Source of the DNA: Kangiellaceae bacterium
GTDB taxonomy: Bacteria; Pseudomonadota; Gammaproteobacteria; Enterobacterales; Kangiellaceae
DNA: 23,632 nt
Reading direction: 5' to 3'
Assembly: GCA_030590405.1 (NCBI GenBank)
Contig: JAUUYO010000010.1
Location: 1 to 23,632, forward strand
Of the stretch, positions 7,537 through 15,337 are shown one piece after another. The stretch's first letter is position 1, and each line of letters starts with the position of its first letter. Made by a program: the position numbers and the translations under genes. The notes beneath the pieces are model-generated. The model was not told where the DNA came from, did not search any database, and saw only the letters and a program-made list of their open reading frames with translations.

Positions 7537-8784
7537 ATGACATTTCAGCATCTGAAAAAGGTTAAGATTTTCTCCGAAGATTTGCAGGTTGGAATGTTTG
7601 TGAGTGCACTGGATAGAGAGTGGAGTGAGTCCAATTTTTTACTACAAGGTTTTACCATCGAAAATCAGCAGGATATTGATGCTGTTATGAGTCAATGTAA
7701 ATTTGTTTATGTTGATTTCCGTAGCGAAATGGATTTCAAAAAATATCGTTTGGCGACCACGAGTTCAACTTCATACAAAGAACAAAATACGGAGATATTA
7801 GAGTCTGGGAAAGCTTCCCTGCAAAATAAAATTCGTCCTGCTGCGATTCAATTTAAAAAATCATCACAGTTAATCAAAGGTGTCATGGATCGAATTATGT
7901 TAGGTGAAGATTTTAATCTGCATGGTGTGCGAAAAGTAGTAAAAGAAAATGTCAAACATGTACTGGAAAATGAAGATGCAATGTTGATGATGACCTTGCT
8001 TAAAAGTAAAAGTGATTCGAGAGCTGAGCATTCATTGAACGTGAGTATTTTAACAATTGGATTTGCTCGGTTTCTTGGTTACACCGAAATCCAATTAGAA
8101 GATATCGGTATGGGGGCTCTGCTCCACGATATAGGGCAGGTCAAAGTAGATAGTAAGCTATTGACCAAACCAGGACGACTTAATCAAAATGAAATGACGG
8201 AAATGTCGCAACATCCAAAATTTGCCTTTGAAATATTACAAAGTAAAAAAGATTTGACTGCTAGTTGTATTGATATTGCCATCAATCACCATGAGCGACT
8301 GGGAGGTCAAGGCTATCCGCGAGGACTTAAAGGTGATAAATTATCAGATGAAGTTAAGTTAGTAAGCGTTGTGGATGTTTTCGAGTCATTAACTAGCCCT
8401 CAGGTTTACCGGAAGTCCATGTCGGTAGTGGATTCCTATAAGATTTTAATGGCCGGTAAAGGGAGTCACTTTGATGAAAAAATGGTGATTAAATTTGTAG
8501 AATGGCGAGGTTTATATCCGCCCGGTTCAATCGTAGAGATGGAAAATGGTGAAGTTGGAATTGTTATAGCGGCTAATCGAAAGCTAAAATTGAAACCAAA
8601 AGTTTTACTCATTTTGGATGAATACAAACAACCAGGAAAAGAACGAATTGTTGATCTGTCAAAAATGCAGTTAGATGCTGAGTCTAATCCTTATAAAATC
8701 ATAAAAGCCTATGAAAATACCGCATTTGGTATTGATTTGCAGACCTATGCAGACAAAGGTTTGAAGGTAGAACCTGCTCGTTAG
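7537..8784 (+). CDS. HD-GYP phosphodiesterase with N-terminal DUF3391 domain
   Basis: Probable cyclic-di-GMP phosphodiesterase. Residues 1-130 match the DUF3391 domain (EDLQVGMFVSALD..). The HD-GYP core keeps all expected metal ligands: His165, His197-Asp198, His226, His251-His252 and Asp280, plus Gly-Tyr-Pro at 259-261 in HHERLGGQGYP. Two usual positions differ: HDIGK is HDIGQ (Gln201), and the usual Asp in DVFDALT is Glu283 (DVFESLT). The C-terminal 80 residues form a small extension. No signal peptide or membrane segment is seen, so it should be cytosolic. It starts 26 bp after hutG in the same direction and may be cotranscribed, though there is no known functional link. c-di-GMP turnover fits the pilus genes elsewhere in the window only loosely. 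Confidence 0.92.
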   Translation: MTFQHLKKVKIFSEDLQVGMFVSALDREWSESNFLLQGFTIENQQDIDAVMSQCKFVYVDFRSEMDFKKYRLATTSSTSYKEQNTEILESGKASLQNKIRPAAIQFKKSSQLIKGVMDRIMLGEDFNLHGVRKVVKENVKHVLENEDAMLMMTLLKSKSDSRAEHSLNVSILTIGFARFLGYTEIQLEDIGMGALLHDIGQVKVDSKLLTKPGRLNQNEMTEMSQHPKFAFEILQSKKDLTASCIDIAINHHERLGGQGYPRGLKGDKLSDEVKLVSVVDVFESLTSPQVYRKSMSVVDSYKILMAGKGSHFDEKMVIKFVEWRGLYPPGSIVEMENGEVGIVIAANRKLKLKPKVLLILDEYKQPGKERIVDLSKMQLDAESNPYKIIKAYENTAFGIDLQTYADKGLKVEPAR

Positions 8785-8870
8785 TGAAAGGTTTTATAAT
8801 TCATAAGATTTTGTTTTTTTAATGTTCCATGTTTTAAATAATTGATTGTAGTTAGTGGCGGTAAATATAA

Positions 8871-9383
8871 ATGAAAAATGTGTTAAACAAAATGGTTGAG
8901 CAATTATCTGATGAAGATAAAGTCATTTTTAGTCAATTAGCTGAAAACCTAAATGCTGTTGATGGCGATATATCAAAGCTATCTAAGCAAGAATTTGAGT
9001 TAATAGCGAAAATGGAAACTAGATATGCAGATAAATTATCTCAATTTAAGGGTGAATTAAGTGCGGAAGATAGACCAGCGACCTCTTGGGATATTTTGCA
9101 ATCGGGTTTTGCATCTCACGTTCGGCAAATATTGGCCAGAGATTTGAAAGAGCAGTTTCCAAATGAAGAAGACGCAGTAAAATTTGCTTTTCAAAATAAA
9201 TGGCTGCCTGAAAAATTTCGTAATCCTGATACAGCCATGCGAATATTCGAAGATTATAGGCAAGATATCGGTGATGCCAATCAATGGCGGGAAGATGTTG
9301 TGGGTATTGAATCTGATAAAAGCATGGCCGTTGGAATGACCTGGTTTATGGTGGTATATCAGCTCAATGAGCGGCTGAATTGA
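8871..9383 (+). CDS. Hypothetical 170-residue soluble protein
   Basis: I do not recognise this protein. It is hydrophilic and predicted mostly helical, with no signal peptide, membrane segment, cysteine motif or obvious catalytic motif. The N-terminal third (KMVEQLSDEDKVIFSQLAENL) is acidic and could form a coiled coil or helical bundle. The C-terminal end VGMTWFMVVYQLNERLN is more hydrophobic. GGCGG precedes the ATG by about ten bases. It follows the HD-GYP gene by 86 bp in the same direction, so it could be a downstream operon member or partner, but nothing in the sequence proves this. Confidence 0.75.
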   Translation: MKNVLNKMVEQLSDEDKVIFSQLAENLNAVDGDISKLSKQEFELIAKMETRYADKLSQFKGELSAEDRPATSWDILQSGFASHVRQILARDLKEQFPNEEDAVKFAFQNKWLPEKFRNPDTAMRIFEDYRQDIGDANQWREDVVGIESDKSMAVGMTWFMVVYQLNERLN

Positions 9384-9404
9384 TTATCTTAATTGTAGAA
9401 GCCT

Positions 9405-9432
9405 GGTTGTAAATACTTGGTTGTAAATACTT
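9405..9432. repeat. Two perfect tandem copies of a 14-bp unit
   Basis: GGTTGTAAATACTT occurs twice back to back in the 58-bp gap between two convergent genes. It recalls the GTTGTAAA-type repeats near 5806. No hairpin forms. Confidence 0.8.
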
Positions 9433-9441
9433 AGCTATCAT

Positions 9442-10203
9442 TTAAATTCTCAGGCCGCCATCGACTTCTATGATACGTCCTGAGAAATAATCATTCTCCA
9501 GAATAAACTGAACCGCATGAGCTATTTCGTCTGGCTGTCCCATTCGTCTCAGAGGTATACTCGATTCGATGCGTTTAAGAACTTCGGGTTTTATACTATG
9601 AGTCATTTCCGTTTGAATAAATCCTGGGGCGATTGCAGCAACTCTTATGCCAGCTCTGGCAAGTTCTTTTGCCCAGGTAACGGTAAGCGCTACAACCCCG
9701 GATTTTGCCGCCGAATAATTGCTTTGGCCAATATTACCAGCGCGTGAAATCGAATAAATATTGACAATAACCCCCTTCGTTTGAGATTGCATCATTAATT
9801 TAGAAACTTCCCTTGCACATAAAAAAACACCGGTTAAGTTAACATCGATGACTGATTGCCAATTGGATAAGCTGAGAGATTCTATGGTTCCTTGCTTATC
9901 GGGTTTGTTTAAAAACTGATCTCGAATAATGCCGGCATTATTAATAAGGCCATCTATTCGTGAAAAATGCCGTTCGATTTCAGCAATGACTTTAATGACT
10001 TGCTGTTCATTAGATATATCGGCCAGGTAGATTTCGGAGTTGATCTCATTGTTTCTTAACTCTTGTTGCAAAGCGCGTAGCTTCTCTTCGTTTAAATCAA
10101 TTAACGCAAGAGTTGCGCCCTGATTACCAAGGCATTTGGCTATGCTGGCACCGAGTCCTTGCGCTGCGCCAGTGATAGCGATGATTTTATTTTCTATATC
10201 CAT
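9442..10203 (-). CDS. Short-chain dehydrogenase/reductase (FabG-like)
   Basis: NAD(P)-dependent oxidoreductase of the classical SDR family; substrate unknown. The Rossmann motif TGAAQGLG spans residues 11-18. Asp36 at the end of the second strand (ALIDLN) suggests a preference for NAD. NNAG is at 88-91. The catalytic set is a Ser at 151-153, Tyr163 and Lys167 (SNYSAAK), and the C-terminus ends EVDGGLRI. The ATG at 10203 (253 residues) has GAGAT seven bases upstream. A TTG twelve bases earlier would add four residues. It resembles 3-oxoacyl-ACP reductase, but without acyl-carrier or fatty-acid genes nearby the role stays open. It lies downstream of the M49-type peptidase on the same strand, beyond a palindromic hairpin. 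Confidence 0.9.
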   Translation of the reverse strand: MDIENKIIAITGAAQGLGASIAKCLGNQGATLALIDLNEEKLRALQQELRNNEINSEIYLADISNEQQVIKVIAEIERHFSRIDGLINNAGIIRDQFLNKPDKQGTIESLSLSNWQSVIDVNLTGVFLCAREVSKLMMQSQTKGVIVNIYSISRAGNIGQSNYSAAKSGVVALTVTWAKELARAGIRVAAIAPGFIQTEMTHSIKPEVLKRIESSIPLRRMGQPDEIAHAVQFILENDYFSGRIIEVDGGLRI

Positions 10204-10249
10204 GGTTAATCTCAATGATTTTAATATTTGATTGAGGAGCTAAATTTTT

Positions 10250-10277
10250 GTAGGTCGGGAAGCCTTTCCCGACCTAC
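10250..10277. repeat. REP-like palindromic hairpin
   Basis: GTAGGTCGGGAA (10250-10261) and its exact complement (10266-10277) form a 12-bp stem with a GCCT loop. It starts eight bases past the stop of the minus-strand peptidase gene. No U-tract follows on either strand, so a classical terminator is unlikely. It resembles GTAGGTCGGG-type repetitive palindromes found between genes in many proteobacteria, and may stabilise the upstream mRNA end. Confidence 0.7.
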
Positions 10278-10284
10278 AGATATT

Positions 10285-11985
10285 TTACAATCCCAAAACC
10301 TCTTTACCTTGTTCAAAAACAATATCGACTGGAATGTTAGCTTTTTCTAGCAAAGCTAAATCAGCTGCTAATTGCTTTGTGATTACACCTTTAGTCGCGA
10401 GTAACTTCACTGCACCTTCATAATCACCATCGCCCTGAAGGGTGAGGATCAGTTTTGAAAGTTCATTCATGGCAATCGTCATTTTGTCAAAATTAACGCT
10501 GTAACGGCCACTAGCATCATCACGACTAAATGCGCCTAATTCTTTGAAGAAATTAAACCGGACCATATTAGCCTTGCCGTGAGCGCTGGATGCGCCGAAA
10601 CGAACTGAACGAAAAATCCCAGCTAGAAACGTCACATAGTTATCCATGATTTTTCCTTGTGTCAAATCGCCTGACTTATAGAGTTCGGAAACCATGTACA
10701 AGCCCAGAATATCTGCTTTACCTTCTTCCAATGAGGATGCTGTTTCTTTCAGGCTATTTCTTACCGTACCTGAACCGTCGAGTGTGTTTTTTATTCCCAG
10801 ACCATGGGCGACTTCATGAAACATAGTGTTGGCAAAAAAAGCATCAAAGGTGATAAATTGACGCTGATCTTCGGCGATCAATTCTCCCGCAATGGGGGCC
10901 AGTATGTGGTCGAATTTTGCTTTCATGGCATTTTTAAGCTGTAAGCGACGCGTACCTTTGGCTAGTTGAACCTGTTCGTCATTAGGCAGGTTGATGGCGA
11001 TGGTTTTTGAACCAGCATTACTGTGACCGGCATAATAGACGACATCATAAGCGTTTAGATCTGAATCGGTTCCCGGAGTTTCCTGTTTATATTTTTTATC
11101 GACGGGTAAGCCTTTTTGCAGCTTTGGTAAAAAGGCGGCAAATCGAGACAGCTTTTCGCTCCAGGATAAATCTTTGATCAAAACATAAGATTCATAAGCG
11201 GCGCGATAACCAAATAATAAATCTTCATAAGTTTCGATTGGACCGATAACCAGCTCAACTGGATTATTTTTCATATCCATCCAGGCGAAATCGCTGGCTT
11301 GAAAGTTATCAGAAATTAATGCTTCAGCGCGCATGGTCAGATAATTTTTGAATTCTTTATCTTCGGCAAAGGTGGAGGCTTCTATCAGAATTTTTCCTGT
11401 CTCTACAAGTTTTTCTGCATATAGCTTGTGGAATGGGATGGTAAATAATTGCCCTTGTTCATTGCGTTTAACAACCGAATAGAGTCCTTTTGCATCATCG
11501 ATATTGGCGCTAGAAAACTCTTGTTTGGTCATATCAGCGGGATAAAAATTGGCACCTAATGGTTTTTCGGAAAATTCTGTCAGAAATGACTGGTCACCAG
11601 CTAAACGATCCCAGGGGCCATAGTTTATATCGGCGAACTGACGAGCCTTTTCGTCGGTGATCGAATTTAATAGTTGATGCTTATCGCCATAAGCCTGTTG
11701 CCAGTAGAGCTCATCCATAATTTTGGAAGCATCTATTAATAAGCCAATCATTTTTCTTTGACTTTGGTTGAGATGACTTAAGTCACTGGTTAACTTAACT
11801 TTTTTATATATATCGAATCGAGGGTTTTGTTTGACTGGAGTGTTTTTTTGAGCACTCTCTTTTTGTGTGACAGCTTGTTTTTCGGTAGTAGGCTCTACTT
11901 TTGGAACAGTTGATTTATCGCTGCAACCGCTTGCAAACATAACCAGTACCACGAGTGAGACATAGCCAATATTTTTGTTTTTCAT
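10285..11985 (-). CDS. Lipoprotein zinc metallopeptidase, M49 (dipeptidyl-peptidase III-like)
   Basis: Predicted membrane-anchored zinc peptidase. With the ATG at 11985 the N-terminus is a lipoprotein signal: a basic MKNKN, a hydrophobic stretch and a lipobox FASGC with Cys21 as the lipidated residue. It is followed by a Lys/Thr/Gln-rich linker to about residue 55. The zinc site is HEVAHG (His390, Glu391, His394). The third ligand is in SLEEGKADILGLY about 25 residues later, which parallels EECRAE of DPP III. M49 enzymes trim dipeptides from short peptides, but eukaryotic members are cytosolic and carry HExxGH; this form has HExxH. At 566 residues it is near family size. An ATG at 11997 is possible, but GGGA supports 11985. 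No operon partner is obvious. Confidence 0.85.
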   Translation of the reverse strand: MKNKNIGYVSLVVLVMFASGCSDKSTVPKVEPTTEKQAVTQKESAQKNTPVKQNPRFDIYKKVKLTSDLSHLNQSQRKMIGLLIDASKIMDELYWQQAYGDKHQLLNSITDEKARQFADINYGPWDRLAGDQSFLTEFSEKPLGANFYPADMTKQEFSSANIDDAKGLYSVVKRNEQGQLFTIPFHKLYAEKLVETGKILIEASTFAEDKEFKNYLTMRAEALISDNFQASDFAWMDMKNNPVELVIGPIETYEDLLFGYRAAYESYVLIKDLSWSEKLSRFAAFLPKLQKGLPVDKKYKQETPGTDSDLNAYDVVYYAGHSNAGSKTIAINLPNDEQVQLAKGTRRLQLKNAMKAKFDHILAPIAGELIAEDQRQFITFDAFFANTMFHEVAHGLGIKNTLDGSGTVRNSLKETASSLEEGKADILGLYMVSELYKSGDLTQGKIMDNYVTFLAGIFRSVRFGASSAHGKANMVRFNFFKELGAFSRDDASGRYSVNFDKMTIAMNELSKLILTLQGDGDYEGAVKLLATKGVITKQLAADLALLEKANIPVDIVFEQGKEVLGL

Positions 11986-12105
11986 AGGATTTCCCATAAT
12001 TATCTGGAGGATTAGAAGTAAACTAGAATGATCTAGATTTAGAATAATTCTTATATCGCAACTATAACACGGATATAAGCTGAGTACCTTTCCGTGCCTT
12101 GAGGC

Positions 12106-12138
12106 CTTTCATCGCTCAACATCGGTGAGCTATGAAAG
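12106..12138. repeat. Inverted repeat in the divergent 11986-12292 gap
   Basis: CTTTCATCGCTCA (12106-12118) pairs with 12126-12138 with one mismatch and a 7-base loop; GGCC bases flank both sides. It lies between the divergent peptidase and GlyGly-CTERM genes and could be a regulator site or a small structured RNA. The rest of this roughly 300-bp gap shows only the promoter at 12179-12207. Confidence 0.5.
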
Positions 12139-12178
12139 ATTAAAAGGCCCAGGAATCAAGTGCATCATTTTAGATTGG

Positions 12179-12207
12179 TTTAGAATTCAGGCTTTGTTCA
12201 GTATAAT
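12179..12207 (+). promoter_or_regulatory. Sigma-70 promoter of the GlyGly-CTERM gene
   Basis: TTTAGA (12179-12184), a 17-base spacer and a perfect TATAAT (12202-12207). The expected start near 12215 leaves a leader of about 80 bases. Confidence 0.6.
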
Positions 12208-12292
12208 TAAGCTTTAATAGACAAAATCGCACCATAAAGCGATAAGAGTTGTGTTTATTTACAGTATTAAAAAGACGTATCTGGAGAAAATC

Positions 12293-13504
12293 ATGAAGAA
12301 TTTATTGGCAATAATTGTATTTTCCTTAAGCTCAAGCTATTTGAGCGCAGCAGAAAATTCTATCCCAGCCAGCACTGGGAGTAGCTCTTCTGCACATGAT
12401 AAGTTGGCTAGTTTTAATCCATCGATTAAGGCCACCGTTGGTCGTAAAGAGTCTGATCAAAAAAGTCTTAGTCAAAAAAGACTCGGTCAAAAAAGTCTTA
12501 TTCAGAAAAAGATTGGCCAGAAAGAACTGTTGAGCAAAAATGATGGTCAAATATTAATCAGTCGGAGAAGTCAGCTTAATAAGAGCAGAATTGCTGAGCT
12601 AGCTTTAAAAAGTGCCGCTAGCCCAAAGAAGTTTAGAAGTGAACTCCCGGTGCTTTCGAGTCAAGCATTTGGATTCTCATTTTATTCGGCGACCAGTTTT
12701 CTGGATGTTGACTTAGATGGCGATGGTTATTATAGCCAGTTCGGCATTGATTTTGATGCTGATTTTGATAGTGCGGCATTTAAGGATGTTTATGCGATTA
12801 TTTATTATAGTGAAAATGGTGGTCCCTGGACCGAATTTTTCGTGACTGAAGATTTTACTATTTTTTCCAATGATAGTGATGACGAGTATAGCGTTACTTT
12901 TAACTTGACCTCAGACTTTCCCGCCAACGAGTACGATTTTTTAATTGACCTGTTTGAAGTTGGCTTCGACGATATTGTAGCGACTGTTGGACCCAATGAA
13001 GATGCCGATCTTTTTGCTTTACCATTGGAAGATGAGATCAGCGATACCTTAATTAGTTATGTGGGTAGTCGTTTATTCGGTGATTCCGATGCTGATGGAT
13101 TTTATACTGATTTGACTCTGGAATATGATATCGAAACTCAATATAGTGGTGATACTGTTTATGCAGAAATCGTGATGATTAACCGAGCTGAAGGGTGGCA
13201 ACAAGCTTTATTTTCTGACGATTTCACCTTAGGAAATCAAACCGAATTTGTCGATCTAACCTTTAATGAGGGTTATCCTGCAGGGTATTACGATATTCAA
13301 ATTAACTTGATCGATGCGTTGACGGGTGAAGTGATAGCCGATGCGGCGGATGAGTTTTCATCATTGGTTTCTTTACCGATTGAATCGACCAATAATGATA
13401 GACCTGAAACCGAAGTTGATATTGTCGTCCACGGAGGAGGTGGTTCATTTGGTTGGAGTGTGATTTTCCTAGGGCTTTTGGGGTTAGTAAAGAGAAGAGG
13501 GTAA
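12293..13504 (+). CDS. Secreted protein with GlyGly-CTERM sorting signal (choice-of-anchor H-like)
   Basis: Predicted exported, surface-processed protein of unknown function. The ATG at 12293 has GGAG about eight bases upstream; the longer frame from 12251 lacks this. Residues 1-20 are a Sec signal (MKNLLAIIVFSLSSSYLSAA). Residues 55-79 are five tandem pentapeptides (DQKSL SQKRL GQKSL IQKKI GQKEL), giving a strongly basic linker. Two beta-rich, very acidic domains follow, each opening with a calcium-loop-like Asp string (DVDLDGDGYYS; GDSDADGFYTD). The end is GGGG, a hydrophobic stretch GWSVIFLGLLGL and basic VKRRG: a GlyGly-CTERM tail, normally cut by a rhombosortase after type II secretion-linked export. 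Domain duplication suggests a structural or adhesive role. No sortase gene is nearby. Confidence 0.85.
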   Translation: MKNLLAIIVFSLSSSYLSAAENSIPASTGSSSSAHDKLASFNPSIKATVGRKESDQKSLSQKRLGQKSLIQKKIGQKELLSKNDGQILISRRSQLNKSRIAELALKSAASPKKFRSELPVLSSQAFGFSFYSATSFLDVDLDGDGYYSQFGIDFDADFDSAAFKDVYAIIYYSENGGPWTEFFVTEDFTIFSNDSDDEYSVTFNLTSDFPANEYDFLIDLFEVGFDDIVATVGPNEDADLFALPLEDEISDTLISYVGSRLFGDSDADGFYTDLTLEYDIETQYSGDTVYAEIVMINRAEGWQQALFSDDFTLGNQTEFVDLTFNEGYPAGYYDIQINLIDALTGEVIADAADEFSSLVSLPIESTNNDRPETEVDIVVHGGGGSFGWSVIFLGLLGLVKRRG

Positions 13505-13513
13505 GTAGCATGT

Positions 13514-13579
13514 GCCCCTCTCGGTTCCAGAGCGGAGTCGAAGGGGCGCTTAGAATTCAGGCCTTAAATTTAGAGCCTG
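13514..13579. terminator. Possible bidirectional structured region between convergent genes
   Basis: GCCCCT (13514-13519) pairs with AGGGGC (13542-13547), and CAGGC (13558-13562) pairs with GCCTG (13575-13579). The region lies between the GlyGly-CTERM gene and zapD, which converge. T-runs are weak (GAATTTAATTTT on the plus strand), so termination is only suggested. The first hairpin looks like a dispersed intergenic palindrome. Confidence 0.35.
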
Positions 13580-13590
13580 GAATTTAATTT

Positions 13591-14379
13591 TCAATTACAG
13601 CAAGCCAGTTCAAATTTTACCTTAGTATTGATTGGTATTTTTTTATGTTGAGTATTCAATGTCATAAAATGAATACTACTGCGGTGTTTTCCACAGCTAA
13701 ATTCTGGGAAAGTGTCGGCATGTTCCACCTTTCTAATCCTTAATAATTTCAAAGGTTGTTTCGAAGTTTCCAGAATAAAGCTACCTAAAGGCGCATTTTC
13801 TGTTTGCCACGGACCGTTGTCTCTGATTAATCGTAAGATCACATCGACGCCAGTTTCGACGCCTTTAATATCCGTTATCCATGATTTGAGTTCTTTCTGA
13901 CGTATTTCATACGGTTTATTCAGGAATAAATGCAATTCTGGACAATCAAAAGAGCAACTTCCCCCAGGTATACTCGTTCGATGTTTTACCGATTCAATGA
14001 ACGGATGTTTACGTATCGACTCACCAAATTTGCCTTGGTAGTTATGGGTCCATTGGTGAAGTTGTTTAATTTTTTCTAGAAAATTGCTTAGTTTTGATGT
14101 ATCTACGTCGGGGCTGGCTTCTAACTGATGAAAGTACTCCATGAGTCTAGATAGCTCTTTGATCAGTTCGGCACGAATATCACCTCGTTCTAGAATTTCC
14201 AGTATTTCAAATAATAGTTTGAGCGCATGAAGGTGATTGTCTTTATCCGAGGCTAGGCAATTTCTTTGGAATTGTTTAAACAAAGATTCAAGCCGCAAAT
14301 AACTGCGAATATTCTCCTGAAGGGGATATTCAAACAAGATGTTCTTTTGAGTGGCGTTACTTTGACCGGATAAAGTCAT
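13591..14379 (-). CDS. zapD: Cell division protein ZapD
   Basis: FtsZ-associated protein that bundles FtsZ filaments at the division ring. The 262-residue protein matches the ZapD/YacF (DUF1342) family: ILFEYPLQENIRSYLRLESLF near the N-terminus, the helical domain through residue ~125, then SIPGGSCSFDCPELHLFLNKP and a C-terminal beta domain ending KVKFELACCN. Its ATG overlaps the coaE stop by four bases (ATGA), so the pair is translationally coupled. In many gammaproteobacteria yacG follows zapD; it does not here, and the next gene is convergent. Confidence 0.95.
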   Translation of the reverse strand: MTLSGQSNATQKNILFEYPLQENIRSYLRLESLFKQFQRNCLASDKDNHLHALKLLFEILEILERGDIRAELIKELSRLMEYFHQLEASPDVDTSKLSNFLEKIKQLHQWTHNYQGKFGESIRKHPFIESVKHRTSIPGGSCSFDCPELHLFLNKPYEIRQKELKSWITDIKGVETGVDVILRLIRDNGPWQTENAPLGSFILETSKQPLKLLRIRKVEHADTFPEFSCGKHRSSIHFMTLNTQHKKIPINTKVKFELACCN

Positions 14380-14993
14380 ACTTGCATTCCTTGCGTAAGA
14401 TATTGTTCATGGAATTGATTGACCTGTTGTTTCAGACTTTGCAGGCTGCCATTGTTGTCGATGATATCATCGGCCAACTTTAATTTTTGCTGTAGGCTCG
14501 ATTGTGCATCGATAATGTTGAGCGCTTCTTTTTTGGATATCTTATCACGCTTTATTATTCGGTCTATTTGGATTTCCAACTTGGTATTGATGACCAAAAC
14601 TCGGTCGATCAATGAATTGAGATGGTCCGGTATTTTTCCTTGTTTATCAATCAATAATGGAATATCCAGTACCACATAACTTGAGTGGCTGTTGGCAAGT
14701 TGTCGCTTCATTTCAGTACTGATCAATGGATGGGTAAAGTGATTTAGCCAGTCGAGTTGTCGTTGGTCAGTAAAGACAATTTTGCCTAGCGCTTTGCGAT
14801 CCAGTTCGCCGCTGGATAAAAAAATACTGTGGCCGAAATGTGCTCTCAGGGTTTCTAAATGTGACGACTTTGGTTTAAATAGCTCACGGGCTACTTTATC
14901 CGAGTCAATGATGTGGGCATCCAATTCGATAAAATACCGGCAAACCTGCGATTTTCCCGAGGCGATCCCGCCCGTTAGTCCAATTTTTAACAT
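14376..14993 (-). CDS. coaE: Dephospho-CoA kinase
   Basis: Final step of coenzyme A synthesis: ATP-dependent 3'-phosphorylation of dephospho-CoA. The P-loop GGIASGKS is at residues 8-15. Asp in HIIDSDKVARELF binds substrate, YVVLDIPLLID is the Walker B-like strand, and RDKISKKEAL the lid. At 205 residues it is the usual size. The ATG at 14993 is preferred; a GTG six bases earlier would add two residues. It is coupled to zapD. In relatives coaE follows pilD directly; here a toxin-antitoxin pair on the opposite strand separates them, so coaE probably needs its own promoter in the 15000-15100 region. Confidence 0.95.
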   Translation of the reverse strand: MLKIGLTGGIASGKSQVCRYFIELDAHIIDSDKVARELFKPKSSHLETLRAHFGHSIFLSSGELDRKALGKIVFTDQRQLDWLNHFTHPLISTEMKRQLANSHSSYVVLDIPLLIDKQGKIPDHLNSLIDRVLVINTKLEIQIDRIIKRDKISKKEALNIIDAQSSLQQKLKLADDIIDNNGSLQSLKQQVNQFHEQYLTQGMQV

Positions 14994-15022
14994 GGCCACT
15001 TGCTCATTTTGCTTTTCATTAG

Positions 15023-15057
15023 TTGCTAAAAATATTAAGTACGTACTATACTACGTA
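15023..15057 (+). promoter_or_regulatory. Promoter and operator of the toxin-antitoxin pair
   Basis: TTGCTA (15023-15028), an 18-base spacer and TATACT (15047-15052) form a promoter. Two TACGTA palindromes (15040-15045 and 15052-15057; the first extends to AGTACGTACT) flank the -10, 12 bp apart. This layout fits the autorepression by antitoxin or toxin-antitoxin complex that is usual for Phd-type pairs. Confidence 0.6.
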
Positions 15058-15091
15058 TATTCTGTTGATGGAATACATAATCAGGAGAGAA

Positions 15092-15337
15092 ATGATGACT
15101 CAAAATGTCACTATGGCAGAGCTTAACAAAAAAGCCAATGCCATTATTAATCAAGTAGCTGAATCGGGAGAATCTGTGACGGTTCTAAAGCACGGTAAAC
15201 CAGTTGCTGAAATTGTATCGATCAATGAAAACAAGGTTAGAGAAAATGCCATAGACTATTTTTTGAATAATCCACCAGTTAAGGTATCGGAATCAATAGA
15301 AAAGGTAATCGAAGAAGGAAGGAAGCGTGGGATATAG
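15092..15337 (+). CDS. Phd/YefM-family antitoxin
   Basis: DNA-binding antitoxin that neutralises the downstream PIN toxin and represses the operon. The ATG at 15092 follows AGGAGA by about four bases, giving 81 residues; an upstream in-frame ATG at 15023 lies inside the promoter and is rejected. The N-terminus MMTQNVTMAELNKKANAIINQVAESGESVTVLKHGKPVAEIVSI-type fold (residues 1-45) is the classic Phd/YefM dimer domain. The C-terminal tail (YFLNNPPVKVSESIEKVIEEGRKRG) is the likely toxin-binding helix. It overlaps the toxin gene by 11 bases, so synthesis is coupled. Confidence 0.9.
   Translation: MMTQNVTMAELNKKANAIINQVAESGESVTVLKHGKPVAEIVSINENKVRENAIDYFLNNPPVKVSESIEKVIEEGRKRGI

Noticed and set aside
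12179..13562. 13-bp direct repeat TTAGAATTCAGGC on both sides of the GlyGly-CTERM gene, as a possible target duplication
   Set aside because: Several 13-bp matches are expected by chance in a window of this size, and no inverted ends accompany it.
15023..15091. N-terminal extension of the antitoxin from the ATG at 15023
   Set aside because: It lies within the promoter and operator region and lacks a ribosome site; the ATG at 15092 has a strong one and fits the family.
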